The notes: generated by a model not told the origin, from the letters alone. A stretch of 38,913 nucleotides of DNA from Candidatus Saccharimonadota bacterium (GCA_018062785.1 JAGORO010000008.1:1-38913), one strand, 5' to 3'. Shown: positions 8,612-17,173, numbered from the stretch's first letter. Translations and numbers: made by a program.

Positions 8612-8762
8612 AATAAACTATTTGGCACCAGTATCGCGCTTATGTATATAGTACTAAATCGTACAACAAAAATAAACAATGACTTTTGTTTTGGAACAGA
8701 GGCTCACTCGGGTATTGCTCGACTTGCACCAAACACACAAATAAGCGAAAATAGGCATAAGC
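8612..8762. promoter_or_regulatory. Divergent intergenic region of the surface locus
   Basis: 151 bases separating the reverse-strand anchored protein from the forward surface genes; both promoters should lie here. It is A/T-rich, but I could not assign convincing -35/-10 pairs for either side. No gene seen. Confidence 0.35.
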
Positions 8763-9509
8763 ATGAAAAAGAGACACATTTTAGTAATGGTACTAGCGCT
8801 TATTTGTATCGGTAGTGCGCAGAGCGTTGCAACTGCCCAGCAGTCATCGTCAAGCAATTTTCGGGTAAATGAGGTCTTTTTTGGGTCGGGTGGTGAGTTA
8901 AAAGCTTGTTCGGGCTCGTACTGTTCAAAACAATCGGCCGGTGAGCTTACGGTGGGTAATACGAGCAGCAGTAATTATCAGGCTCAAGCAGGGTTCAACA
9001 CGAATCGCGAGCCATGGATTGGTATGCAGGTGCTAACCCCAGCTACCTCCGCAAATGATGTACTTTCTTTTAGTCAAGCCCGGTACGCGACGGCTCAATT
9101 TAGAGTCAGTGCGTACCTTGGTAGCGGATATGTCGTTCAGACATGGGGAAATGGTGGTATGAAAAACGGGAGTCGCTTGCTGGCGAATCTTACGACGCCA
9201 TCTGCATCATCACCCGGAACGGAACAGTTCGGTATCAATCTAGTCGCCAATACCAGCCCAACTACTCTGGGTGGAAATCCCACGCAATCGCCCGACTACG
9301 TTTCGCAACCATTCGGATTCGGTCAAGCAGCTTCGGGCTACAGCACACCAAATATGTACAAATATGTCGATGGCGACACTATAGCGCGTTCTACCAAGAG
9401 TACGACGTATACCGACTACACCATCTCGTACCTGTTTAATATCACGCCAATCACCCCTGGGGGCACGTATACAATGAACCAGTCCCTCGTCGCAACCGCA
9501 ACATTCTAG
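8763..9509 (+). CDS. Secreted beta-rich surface protein
   Basis: 248 residues with a clear Sec signal peptide (MKKRHILVMVLALICIGSAQ, cleavage probably after ATA-Q near residue 25). An N-terminal FRVNEVFFGSGGE segment with two cysteines (KACSGSYCSK) leads to a C-terminal domain shared with the protein at 12391: QFGINLVANTSP, PNMYKYVDGDTIARS, and a final strand ITPGGTYTMNQSLVATATF. The last residue is Phe, as in the three following surface proteins. No membrane helix or sortase motif is present, so retention would need a partner, perhaps the anchored proteins at 13542 or 14570. Function unknown; adhesion to a host cell is only a guess. Confidence 0.8.
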   Translation: MKKRHILVMVLALICIGSAQSVATAQQSSSSNFRVNEVFFGSGGELKACSGSYCSKQSAGELTVGNTSSSNYQAQAGFNTNREPWIGMQVLTPATSANDVLSFSQARYATAQFRVSAYLGSGYVVQTWGNGGMKNGSRLLANLTTPSASSPGTEQFGINLVANTSPTTLGGNPTQSPDYVSQPFGFGQAASGYSTPNMYKYVDGDTIARSTKSTTYTDYTISYLFNITPITPGGTYTMNQSLVATATF

Positions 9510-9611
9510 GCTGGTGCGGGGGTGTAGTAAAAAGTAGTCCAATATCTAGCGCGGCTCCCCCATAATGCGTTGAATAATTTGCAACGATAATTTGATTTTA
9601 TATAAAAAAGC

Positions 9612-9700
9612 TTGCATAGTAATTTTTTATTTGCTACCATAAGCGCATACGGACTGACCGTAATACAAACATCATTTAAAAACAAAGGAGATTTTCTGAA
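9612..9700 (+). promoter_or_regulatory. Promoter and leader of the 9701 surface gene
   Basis: A -35 TTGCAT at 9612-9617, a 17-nt spacer, and an extended -10 TGCTACCAT ending at 9640. The predicted leader of about 54 nt ends in AAAGGAG at 9685-9691. The string TGCTACCATAA recurs in the promoter at 13503. Confidence 0.7.
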
Positions 9701-10930
9701 ATGAAAACACACCTTGAGCTTCTGCGCCGCGGAAGTGCTGCCTTGGCAGCGCTCGCTCTTGTGGTGGGTGCGACCGTACCTACACTCGTAGCTCCGTTGG
9801 CTTCTGCAAGCCAGCTGGTTGACAGAAGTATGCAGCTGTCAGATTCAGGTGCGAGCGGTGGCTCTATCACTACAGGCGTAGGAAGCGGAACCAACGTTTC
9901 CTATAAATTAACGTTTACCACGCTAGCCGCGATGCAGTCTATGGTCGTAGACTTCTGCGACAACACGCCGCTTATTGGCGATGCTACATGTACGGCCCCA
10001 GCGGGGATGACAAATGCGAGTGCAGCCCTAACGGCGAACGGGGCGTGGTCACTCGGCACGCCAGACAATGTGTATCAGTGGCGATTAACAAACACTGGTT
10101 CGCAGGCAGCCGGAACGTTTACATTCGAGGTTACGGGCATGGTTAATCCAAACACCCAAAACCACTCATATTACGCCCGTATCACAACCTATAGTGACGC
10201 AACCTACGGTAGCTCTGGTACAGCCTACTCAAGCCCCGGTAGCGTTGGTAGCAAAGTCGATGATGGTGGCATTGCTCTATCGACAGCAACGCCCATTACC
10301 GTAACAGCTCGCGTCATGGAAACATTGTCGCTCTGCACGTCAGCGGCTGCAATGGCTGCAGCTAACTCTTGCGGTTCAGCTACACCCCCTTCGGTTGTTT
10401 TGGGACACACTGCGAATAATATTTTGACTTCTGACCAAACAGACACTGCCAGCGTATTCACCCAACTTTCGACCAATGCAGCCAATGGCTACGCCCTCTA
10501 CTTGCGCGCAAGCAACCTAGCTTGCCCCAACGGTGCATCAGCCGGCGGTGGCCTTAGTAAAGACGGTGGTTCAAACTGCCATATCCCAGCTATTAACGGC
10601 GGGTCTGCAACGCCTTCTACTTTCCCAGCTGCAACTGCAGGTTTTGGTGCACGAGTCAGTAACGGTACGGCCGCAACAAGTGGCACAGGCAGCAACACGG
10701 CAGTAAGTCGCTGGAACCCAGCAGCTGATAACTACCTCATGGACACAGTGACCTCAAACGACAATGTGGTTTCTAATTACGGCAGCAAAATTGCCTTTAC
10801 AGACACTGGCGATGCAAAGCAAGCTAACAGTGTTAACAACACGCTTACGTTTGCCGCCCAAGCTTCACCGGTTACACCAGCCGGTATCTACACCGAGAAC
10901 TTTAGCCTAATAGGTGTGGGAACATTCTAA
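9701..10930 (+). CDS. Secreted beta-rich surface protein, paralog of 11107
   Basis: 409 residues. Signal peptide 1-36 (basic start, then ALAALALVVGATVPTLVAPL, ending ASAS). The N-terminal domain (about 37-180) contains the signature MQLSDSGASGGSITTG and cysteines in VVDFCDNTPLIGDATCTAP; a middle low-complexity region is rich in Gly, Ser and Thr. The C-terminal domain has further Cys pairs (SLCTS/NSCGS, NLACPNG/SNCHIPA) and ends SPVTPAGIYTENFSLIGVGTF minus its first residue. No anchor is encoded. It is closely related to the next gene, including a 143-bp identical DNA tract. The strong promoter, leader and Rho-independent terminator suggest an abundant single-gene transcript. Likely a major surface protein; function unknown. 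Confidence 0.85.
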   Translation: MKTHLELLRRGSAALAALALVVGATVPTLVAPLASASQLVDRSMQLSDSGASGGSITTGVGSGTNVSYKLTFTTLAAMQSMVVDFCDNTPLIGDATCTAPAGMTNASAALTANGAWSLGTPDNVYQWRLTNTGSQAAGTFTFEVTGMVNPNTQNHSYYARITTYSDATYGSSGTAYSSPGSVGSKVDDGGIALSTATPITVTARVMETLSLCTSAAAMAAANSCGSATPPSVVLGHTANNILTSDQTDTASVFTQLSTNAANGYALYLRASNLACPNGASAGGGLSKDGGSNCHIPAINGGSATPSTFPAATAGFGARVSNGTAATSGTGSNTAVSRWNPAADNYLMDTVTSNDNVVSNYGSKIAFTDTGDAKQANSVNNTLTFAAQASPVTPAGIYTENFSLIGVGTF

Positions 10931-11011
10931 GCCCTCTCGGCAGACATATATGCGAGTAGTTTGCCAAAGAAGCTAGAAAATCCTTACGGAACATAGTTTT
11001 CCACAGCCTTC

Positions 11012-11043
11012 AACAAGCCCCCTAAACAGGGGCTTGTTTTTTT
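11012..11043 (+). terminator. Rho-independent terminator after the 9701 gene
   Basis: A 10-bp perfect stem AACAAGCCCC/GGGGCTTGTT with a 7-nt loop (CTAAACA), followed by a run of T. It separates two paralogous surface genes into independent transcripts. Confidence 0.92.
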
Positions 11044-11054
11044 AACCACGAGCG

Positions 11055-11106
11055 TGATATAGTGCAGGAGTTACTAACCTAAACAAAAACAATTTAAGGA
11101 GAAAAG
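11055..11106 (+). promoter_or_regulatory. Promoter and ribosome site of the 11107 surface gene
   Basis: Extended -10 TGATATAGT at 11055-11063, a short A-rich leader and AAGGAG just before the ATG. It sits directly behind the terminator, so this gene is transcribed on its own or with the 12391 gene. Confidence 0.65.
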
Positions 11107-12354
11107 ATGAGTATTACTCGCAACTCATTGGCCCGACCAGCGGCAGTGTTATGCGCGCTTGCGCTGTTGGTTGGTGTCGCATCCCCTGCGTTTTTGTCGC
11201 CCCTAACGACATACGCAGCCCAATTACAAAACCGCCAAATACAGATGTCCGATTCGGGCGCTAGCGGTGGCTCTATCACTACCGGCGTCGGCAGCGGTAC
11301 GGCCGTCAAGTACAAACTAACATTTACGAGCACGAATGCTATGCAGTCGATGGTTGTAGACTTCTGCGACAACACACCGCTTATTGGTGATGCGACCTGT
11401 ACGGCACCAACTGGCTTTACAACATCTGGCGCAACGCTGACAGTCAATGGCTCATGGTCGCTTTCGACTCCAAGTGCTACACAGTGGAAGCTATCAAACA
11501 CCAGTTCTCAGGCAGCCGGAACTTTCGAATTTGAAGTAAATGGTATCACCAACCCAAGCACGCAGAACCACTCGTTCTACGCTCGTGTTACGACCTACTC
11601 AGACGCAACCTACGGTAGCTCTGGTACAGCCTACTCAAGCCCCGGTAGCGTTGGTAGCAAAGTCGATGATGGTGGCATTGCTCTATCGACAGCAACGCCC
11701 ATTACCGTAACAGCTCGCGTCATGGAAACATTGTCGCTCTGCACCTCTGGTGGCGATGCGGCAAATGCCACAAACTTAGCAGCCGCTAACTCTTGCGCTT
11801 CGGCTACACCGCCCTCAATCATCCTTGGGCACACTGCCAATAATGTGTTAACAGCAGACGCAATTGACACCAAAAATGTCTTTACTCAACTTTCGACCAA
11901 TGCAGCCAATGGCTACGCCCTCTACCTGCGTGCGGGCAACCTAGCTTGCCCCAACGGCTCATCAGCCGGCGGTGGCCTCAGTAAAGACGGTGGTTCAAAC
12001 TGTCATATCCCAGCTATTAACGGTGGGTCTGCTTCGGGTGGAGCCATGACAGCCGGTACGGCAGCCTTCGGTGCACAGGTACTTTCCGGCACGGCTGCAA
12101 CCAGCGGCACAGGCTCCAATACTGCAGTTACTCGTTGGGCTCAAACTGGCAGTAACTACATCATGGACACAGTGACCTCAAACGACAATGTGGTTTCTAC
12201 CTACGGCAGCAAGATTGCCTTCACCGACACCGCAGATTCGAAGCAGGCCAACAGCGTCAACAACACACTTAAGTTTGCAGCAACTGCTTCACCAGTTACT
12301 CCAGCAGGTATCTACACAGAAAACTTCAGCCTCATCGGCGTAGGTACATTCTAA
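11107..12354 (+). CDS. Secreted beta-rich surface protein, paralog of 9701
   Basis: 415 residues, collinear with the 9701 protein: signal peptide to about residue 38, signature IQMSDSGASGGSITTG, cysteines in VVDFCDNTPLIGDATCTAP, a central stretch rich in Ser/Gly/Thr, and the same ending PAGIYTENFSLIGVGTF. Differences cluster in the mature N-terminus and in two short loops (extra GGDAANATNL, and GGSASGGAMTAGT). Bases 11602-11744 are identical to 10196-10338, while flanking coding sequence has diverged. The two genes probably give interchangeable or alternately expressed surface subunits. 36 nt separate it from the next gene without a terminator. Confidence 0.85.
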   Translation: MSITRNSLARPAAVLCALALLVGVASPAFLSPLTTYAAQLQNRQIQMSDSGASGGSITTGVGSGTAVKYKLTFTSTNAMQSMVVDFCDNTPLIGDATCTAPTGFTTSGATLTVNGSWSLSTPSATQWKLSNTSSQAAGTFEFEVNGITNPSTQNHSFYARVTTYSDATYGSSGTAYSSPGSVGSKVDDGGIALSTATPITVTARVMETLSLCTSGGDAANATNLAAANSCASATPPSIILGHTANNVLTADAIDTKNVFTQLSTNAANGYALYLRAGNLACPNGSSAGGGLSKDGGSNCHIPAINGGSASGGAMTAGTAAFGAQVLSGTAATSGTGSNTAVTRWAQTGSNYIMDTVTSNDNVVSTYGSKIAFTDTADSKQANSVNNTLKFAATASPVTPAGIYTENFSLIGVGTF

Positions 12355-12390
12355 GAAGCGTTAGAACCAAAGAAAGGTTAGATCCTGAAA

Positions 12391-13446
12391 ATGCGAAGGC
12401 AGCGAGTACGAAACATAACCTTCGCAAGCCTTACGGCCCTTCTGCTGATTGCAGCAGTTGGGCCGTTTGCTGTTTGGCGCACTGAGGCAGCGGAGCTGGC
12501 GACGCGCCAACTCACCATGAGCTCTAACATTACTAGCGCCACGGCACAGTACGAACTTTCGTTTTCTGGACAGTCAACAGGCACAGTCGGGTCGGTTCGG
12601 TTGCAGTTATGTGCGAATGATCCATTCTATGGAACGCCTTGTGTCGCCCCAGCTGGACTCGACCTTAGCGCCGCTTCGCTTACAGGTCAGACAGGAATGA
12701 CAGGCTTCAGTATCGATCCTAGCTCTAGCGCAAACGAACTTGTGCTTACGCGAACGCCGGCAGCATCAATAGCTGGGCTAGCCACATACACATTGCAAGG
12801 AGTGAAGAACGCTAGCAGTCAAGGGACGGTATTTGGGCGTATAGAAACATTTGCGAGTACCGATGCGACCGGTCCACGCACTGATGCGGCTGGGCTTGCG
12901 ATAGCGTATCTCGATTCGGCGATCGGTGTGCAGTCTACCGTGCCGCCGTACTTACTTTTTTGCATCGGCAACACAGTTCAGGCATATGATTGCAGCACCG
13001 CAAACGGTAACTTTACGGACTTTGGCGATTTTTCTATAACATCAACGGCGACTGGGCAAACTCAAATGATTGTGGCCACGAATGCCGAATTTGGCTATAC
13101 GATCCGTGCCATGGGTACAACATTGACCTCTGGTACCAATGTGATTCCTGCGCTTGCCACGCCAGATATTGCACGTAAAGGCGTGAGCCAGTTCGGAATG
13201 AATCTCCGAGCTAATGGGGTGCCTCCAGTCGGGCACGATGTCATGGGTGGAGGTTCGGGCGTGATCCGTCCTGCCTACAATGCTCCAAATTACTTCGCAT
13301 TTATCCCCGGTGATACCCTCGTTCAATCGCCGACCCCAGAATACAAGCGTCTCTTTACCGTAACGTATATGGCAAATATCTCAAAAAACCAGCCACCTGG
13401 TGCGTACGTCAGCACGCTAACGTACGTTGCATTAGCCTCATTCTAG
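12391..13446 (+). CDS. Secreted surface protein, two-domain hybrid
   Basis: 351 residues. Signal peptide about 1-34 (TFASLTALLLIAAVGPFAVW, ending TEA-A). The N-terminal domain resembles that of the 9701/11107 proteins: ATRQLTMSSNITSATAQYEL, then LQLCANDPFYGTPCVAPAG in place of VVDFCDNTPLIGDATCTAP. The C-terminal domain instead matches the 8763 protein: SQFGMNLRANGVPP, PNYFAFIPGDTLVQS, and a terminal PPGAYVSTLTYVALASF. Cysteines also occur in LLFCIGNTVQAYDCS. Probably co-transcribed with 11107; its ribosome site (AAAGG) is weak. Perhaps a minor or tip component of a surface layer; function unknown. Confidence 0.8.
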   Translation: MRRQRVRNITFASLTALLLIAAVGPFAVWRTEAAELATRQLTMSSNITSATAQYELSFSGQSTGTVGSVRLQLCANDPFYGTPCVAPAGLDLSAASLTGQTGMTGFSIDPSSSANELVLTRTPAASIAGLATYTLQGVKNASSQGTVFGRIETFASTDATGPRTDAAGLAIAYLDSAIGVQSTVPPYLLFCIGNTVQAYDCSTANGNFTDFGDFSITSTATGQTQMIVATNAEFGYTIRAMGTTLTSGTNVIPALATPDIARKGVSQFGMNLRANGVPPVGHDVMGGGSGVIRPAYNAPNYFAFIPGDTLVQSPTPEYKRLFTVTYMANISKNQPPGAYVSTLTYVALASF

Positions 13447-13502
13447 AAGAGTATAGATGCATTAGTTACAACACTATTATGCTATTGCTTTGCTCTATTA
13501 TC

Positions 13503-13541
13503 TGCTACCATAAAGAGTAAGATTTAAAAGAGGGGAAACTC
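13503..13541 (+). promoter_or_regulatory. Promoter of the DUF916-like gene
   Basis: Extended -10 TGCTACCAT ending at 13511, identical with the following AA to the one at 9632-9642. GAGGGG precedes the GTG start by about 7 nt. A -35 box is not obvious. Confidence 0.6.
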
Positions 13542-14549
13542 GTGCAAAAAACTATCATAAAGCGTTCATTGTCACTTATTGCGGCCGTATTACTTCTGGT
13601 TAGTGTTGGTGGGGTAGGCTCTGCACAGCAAACAACAGCCGGCAATTACGGCAACGGCATTCGGGTATCGCCCGTACGAACAGATCTTGTTATGAACCCA
13701 GGCGAAACACGCCAGATTAGTGTCACTATCTCCAACTTGACCTCCGCTAGCTCCGATTACCAAGCGTATGTGAACGATTTCATCGCTGCAGATGGCGAGC
13801 TTGGGCAGCCAGCCCTGATTCTCGATAACGACAAGTATGCTCCAAGCCATAGCCTCAAGCGGTACATGCAAAATGTACCAAATGTTACTGTCGGCGCTGG
13901 GCAGTCAAAGGATGTCAAGGTCACGATCAGTATCCCACGAGATGCGGCTGCAGGTGGGTACTACGGTGCAGTGCGATTTGCCCCAGCCAAGGGTGGTGAT
14001 GACTCAAAAAACGTTACTCTCGCAGCAAGTGTCGGTTCGCTCATCCTTGTTAAGGTCCCTGGTGATATTAAGGAAAACGTAACCCTCGAAACATTCGACG
14101 TTCGTAAAGGGACAGGCAACAAGAACGGTAGCAGCTTCTTTACCACAAACAAAGACCTCTACGCTGTCACAAGATTCAATAACTCGGGCAATGTTCACGA
14201 ACAGCCATTCGGTAAGTTACAGCTTAAAAAGGGCGGCAAGGTCATCGAAACTCTCGAGATCAACAATACTGATCCACGTGGGAATGTACTTCCCGATAGC
14301 GTACGTCGCTTTGAGAGCAAGCTGACAAAAGTTGGTTTTTGGGGCAAGTACGAAGTAGAGGGTAACTTTGGGTACGGTACTAATGGTCAGCTCCTCCAAG
14401 CAAAATCAACGTTTTACGTCTTCCCGCTCGTACTCATTCTTATTGGCTTAGGCTTACTCATCCTTGTACTCTTCTTGCTCTTTGGCCTTCCAAAAGCAAT
14501 CAAGAACTACAATCGAAATGTAGTCCGAAAAGCCAACAGGCGTAGGTAG
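13542..14549 (+). CDS. DUF916-like (WxL-interacting type) anchored surface protein
   Basis: 335 residues from a GTG. Signal peptide 1-28 (SLSLIAAVLLLVSVGGVGSA). Next comes an Ig-like domain typical of DUF916: GIRVSPVRTDLVMNPGETRQ, then ISVTISNLTS and a second strand-rich domain with AAGGYYGAVRFAP. A C-terminal membrane helix (about 292-315, FPLVLILIGLGLLILVLFLL) is followed by a basic tail NYNRNVVRKANRRR. In Firmicutes, DUF916 proteins pair with secreted WxL proteins and tether them to peptidoglycan or membrane. Here it follows three secreted proteins whose C-termini form a comparable beta domain, so a tethering role is reasonable. The family call is from motif memory, not a search. Confidence 0.7.
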   Translation: MQKTIIKRSLSLIAAVLLLVSVGGVGSAQQTTAGNYGNGIRVSPVRTDLVMNPGETRQISVTISNLTSASSDYQAYVNDFIAADGELGQPALILDNDKYAPSHSLKRYMQNVPNVTVGAGQSKDVKVTISIPRDAAAGGYYGAVRFAPAKGGDDSKNVTLAASVGSLILVKVPGDIKENVTLETFDVRKGTGNKNGSSFFTTNKDLYAVTRFNNSGNVHEQPFGKLQLKKGGKVIETLEINNTDPRGNVLPDSVRRFESKLTKVGFWGKYEVEGNFGYGTNGQLLQAKSTFYVFPLVLILIGLGLLILVLFLLFGLPKAIKNYNRNVVRKANRRR

Positions 14550-14569
14550 CCTACAGAGGAAGCATCACA

Positions 14570-15511
14570 ATGACGGCATATCGTAAATGTACAGGCATAG
14601 TAGCAGCATTTGCGATGTTGAGTCTTGCGTTACTGTCGCCTTCATCGGCACTAGCGCAATCCACAAATCCAGAGCAGGGCGGTACTACTGGGCTTCAGGG
14701 CACCATACCGAGTGCGCCTCCGAAGACCGCTGCCACTATTGCCGTGCCCGGTAGCGGCCAAACATTCACGTCCATTCCAGTTACAGTTAGCGGCTTATGC
14801 TCCGGTGATGTTGTCGTGAAGGTATTTAGTAACAATATATTTGTAGGATCAGCACAGTGCCAAAACGGTAGCTACCGGCTACAGATAGATCTGTTTGGTG
14901 GCCAAAACTCACTCGTGGCACGGGTGTACGATGCATTGGACCAAGCAGGGCCCGACAGCAATACGGTACTCGCGACATTCCAAGACGGACAGTTCGCTGC
15001 TTTTGGCCAGCGAGTAAGCCTAACCAGTACACTTGCCAAAAATGGTGCGCTTGTCGGCAAGCAGCTCAGCTGGCCTATCGTACTAAGTGGCGGGAGTGGA
15101 CCGTATGCTCTAAGTATTGACTGGGGTGATGGTACTTCGACAGACCTCAAGAGCATCTCTTTTGCCGGTCCGCTTAATCTTACTCATGCCTACAAGAAAG
15201 CTGGTATATTCCGTGTCACCGTTAAGGCAACAGATGCAACAGGAGCGGCGGCATTCTTGCAGCTTGTTGGGGTTGGTATGGGTAGCGTATCCCAAGTTAG
15301 CGATGGGCAGTCTACTTCTGTCGCCGGTGGTGGCAAGAATGCCGGTCAGGGCGGGGGAGAGGTCCAGCGTATCTATATTTGGTGGCCAGTGCTGCTCCTA
15401 GTTCCGTTCATATTTGCAACATTTTGGATTGGCCGACGCTACGAACTCCTAGCCTTGCACCGCAAGATCGAGCGCGAAGCCAAACTGTACGAAAATGAAA
15501 TCCAACGCTAG
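14570..15511 (+). CDS. Anchored surface protein with Ig-like and PKD domains
   Basis: 313 residues, 20 nt behind the previous gene with GAGGAAG, so same operon. Signal peptide about 1-30 (AFAMLSLALLSPSSALAQ). Residues 45-130 look like an Ig-like fold (GSGQTFTSIPVTVSGLCSGD). Residues 150-235 form a PKD domain with the hallmark SIDWGDGTSTD and later LTHAYKKAGIFRVTVKATD. A membrane helix (about 268-288, WWPVLLLVPFIFATFWIG) is followed by a charged cytoplasmic helix. PKD domains usually mediate protein or carbohydrate contacts outside the cell. With the DUF916-like protein it probably forms the membrane-bound base of the surface assembly. Confidence 0.8.
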   Translation: MTAYRKCTGIVAAFAMLSLALLSPSSALAQSTNPEQGGTTGLQGTIPSAPPKTAATIAVPGSGQTFTSIPVTVSGLCSGDVVVKVFSNNIFVGSAQCQNGSYRLQIDLFGGQNSLVARVYDALDQAGPDSNTVLATFQDGQFAAFGQRVSLTSTLAKNGALVGKQLSWPIVLSGGSGPYALSIDWGDGTSTDLKSISFAGPLNLTHAYKKAGIFRVTVKATDATGAAAFLQLVGVGMGSVSQVSDGQSTSVAGGGKNAGQGGGEVQRIYIWWPVLLLVPFIFATFWIGRRYELLALHRKIEREAKLYENEIQR

Positions 15512-15512
15512 T

Positions 15513-15985
15513 TAGACGTTGAAAGGTAGAAGTTAGAATTCAGAAAATCTCACTCATATCAACGTTTCATCCCCATTTACACACTTTACCCCTAGTAGTT
15601 CAATCCCATTCTCCAGTAGACCCGAAGGGCCTACCTCCTTACTTTTGGCTTAGCTTGGGAAGTAAGCAAAAGACCAAGGCTAGACTTCCATCTCTTGGGA
15701 TGCTATGTGCAGCGAAGCCGCACGTATGTATACCTGCGAGCTTCGCTCGCTAGCAACAACATATGTCCCCAATCCCAGATAACCATCGTAGGCTTCACGA
15801 GACGCTAACCGAGCGAATAGCTTTTCGGAAGGAAAAGCTATTCGGGAGAGGAATACCTTCATCCCCTACGTTACATTGGAGCCAAAGGCAACACAGGCAG
15901 CTCCGCTGCCGTGCTTTAGGGGCGGGGAGTGCAGTAATCGAGCTAAGTTCGATTACAAACGGGGAGGGCGAGCCCTCCCCTTGAT
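15513..15985. repeat. Palindrome-rich repeat element B, inverted copy of A
   Basis: This 520-base gap holds no gene. Bases 15797-15985 are the reverse complement of 7389-7577 with only about four mismatches in 189. The left end (15513-15547) carries a degenerate version of the family boundary, TTAGACGTTG then AGAAAATCT. Between boundary and core are further short palindromes such as GCGAGCTTCGCTCGC near 15737-15751. Together with element A it brackets all seven surface genes. The frame of mnmA runs open into it, but the mnmA promoter lies to the right, so that extension is not coding. Confidence 0.8.
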
Positions 15986-16015
15986 GGAAAGGCAGGCCCC
16001 TCCGACATACTATTA

Positions 16016-16031
16016 TGCTACAATACGACCG
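16016..16031 (+). promoter_or_regulatory. Extended -10 promoter of mnmA, leaderless
   Basis: TGCTACAAT at 16016-16024 ends 8 nt before the ATG, so transcription should start at or next to the start codon. There is no Shine-Dalgarno site. This fixes the mnmA start at 16032. Confidence 0.7.
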
Positions 16032-17105
16032 ATGAAAAACAGCCAAACAAAGGTGTATGTTGGTTTGAGCGGCGGTGTCGATAGTTCGGTAACGGCAGCC
16101 TTGCTGATCGAGCAGGGTTATGACGTCACGGGCGTCTACATGAAAAACTGGAGCCAAGATTTGCCTGGCTTCGACTGCCCTTGGAAAGAAGACTATCAGG
16201 ACGCCAAGCGAGTCGCGGTACAGCTTGGCATACCGTTCAAACTCTACGATTTTGAGAAAGAGTACAGAGAGTATGTCGTCGACTACATGCTTGATGGCTA
16301 TAAGAAGGGTATTACACCGAATCCGGACATCATGTGCAATCAAGAGATTAAGTTCAAGTTGTTCTTGCGGGCGGCATTGGCCGACGGTGCAGATATAATA
16401 GCTACTGGTCACTATGCGCGCACGCAGGATGGGCAACTCCTCACGGCAGCTAACACCGAAAAGGATCAAACCTATTTCCTGTATCGTGTCAATGAAGACG
16501 CGCTACGGCATAGCCTCATGCCCATCGGCGATTTTACAACCAAAGAGGCTGTTCGTGCCAAGGCGGCCGAGTTGGGGCTCGCGACAGCCCGCAAAAAAGA
16601 TAGCCAGGGTATTTGTTTTATTGGGAAGGTTGGAATCAAAGAATTTCTTTTGCATGAGCTCGGACAGCAAGTAGCTGGCAACATTGTTGATCAGTTTGGT
16701 CGGACAATTGGCCAGCACGACGGTGCGATCTTTTACACGATTGGGCAACGGCAGGGCCTAGGCATCGGTGGCGGTCTGCCGTACTATGTCACCGGCAAAG
16801 ACATGGACAAAAACGAGGTGTATGTCACGACTGATCTTCAGGACGAAAAACTGTGGTATGGCGAGTTTACTTTGGCCGAGTTGCACTGGATCAATGAAGT
16901 CCCCAAAAAAGGTAAACAGTACCAAGTGCGTACACGATATAGAGCAGAGCTGGTTGCCTGTACGCTCGAGTTTGGGGTTTTCAGAACTGGTCAAACACCG
17001 GCTTGCGTCGTCAAGCTGGCAAGTGAAGTTCGAGCTCTCACTCCGGGTCAGTCGGCTGTGCTGTACGATGGAGCGCGAGTGGTAGGTGGTGGCATCGTCT
17101 GCTAA
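16032..17105 (+). CDS. mnmA: tRNA-specific 2-thiouridylase MnmA
   Basis: 357 residues, normal length. It adds sulfur to U34 of Lys, Glu and Gln tRNAs using ATP and a persulfide carrier. The N-type PP-loop is GLSGGVDSSVTAALL (11-25). Catalytic cysteines are C102 in IMCNQEIKF and C195 in SQGICFIGKVGIKEF. GHYAR and the IGQRQGLGIGGGLPYYV segment are family hallmarks. An upstream in-frame ATG at 15876 was rejected because those 52 codons lie in repeat B and ahead of the promoter. The cysteine desulfurase at the window start could feed it sulfur. Confidence 0.97.
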   Translation: MKNSQTKVYVGLSGGVDSSVTAALLIEQGYDVTGVYMKNWSQDLPGFDCPWKEDYQDAKRVAVQLGIPFKLYDFEKEYREYVVDYMLDGYKKGITPNPDIMCNQEIKFKLFLRAALADGADIIATGHYARTQDGQLLTAANTEKDQTYFLYRVNEDALRHSLMPIGDFTTKEAVRAKAAELGLATARKKDSQGICFIGKVGIKEFLLHELGQQVAGNIVDQFGRTIGQHDGAIFYTIGQRQGLGIGGGLPYYVTGKDMDKNEVYVTTDLQDEKLWYGEFTLAELHWINEVPKKGKQYQVRTRYRAELVACTLEFGVFRTGQTPACVVKLASEVRALTPGQSAVLYDGARVVGGGIVC

Positions 17106-17173
17106 TCTGTGCGAATTATTACTGTCGCACCAGAGCAAATACTGCATAGTACGGTATGAAAAGGAGAAGTACC

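Noticed and set aside
15876-16031. N-terminal extension of MnmA
   Set aside because: The extra 52 codons lie in repeat B and upstream of the mnmA promoter, and the family starts at the MKNSQTKVYVGLSGG segment.
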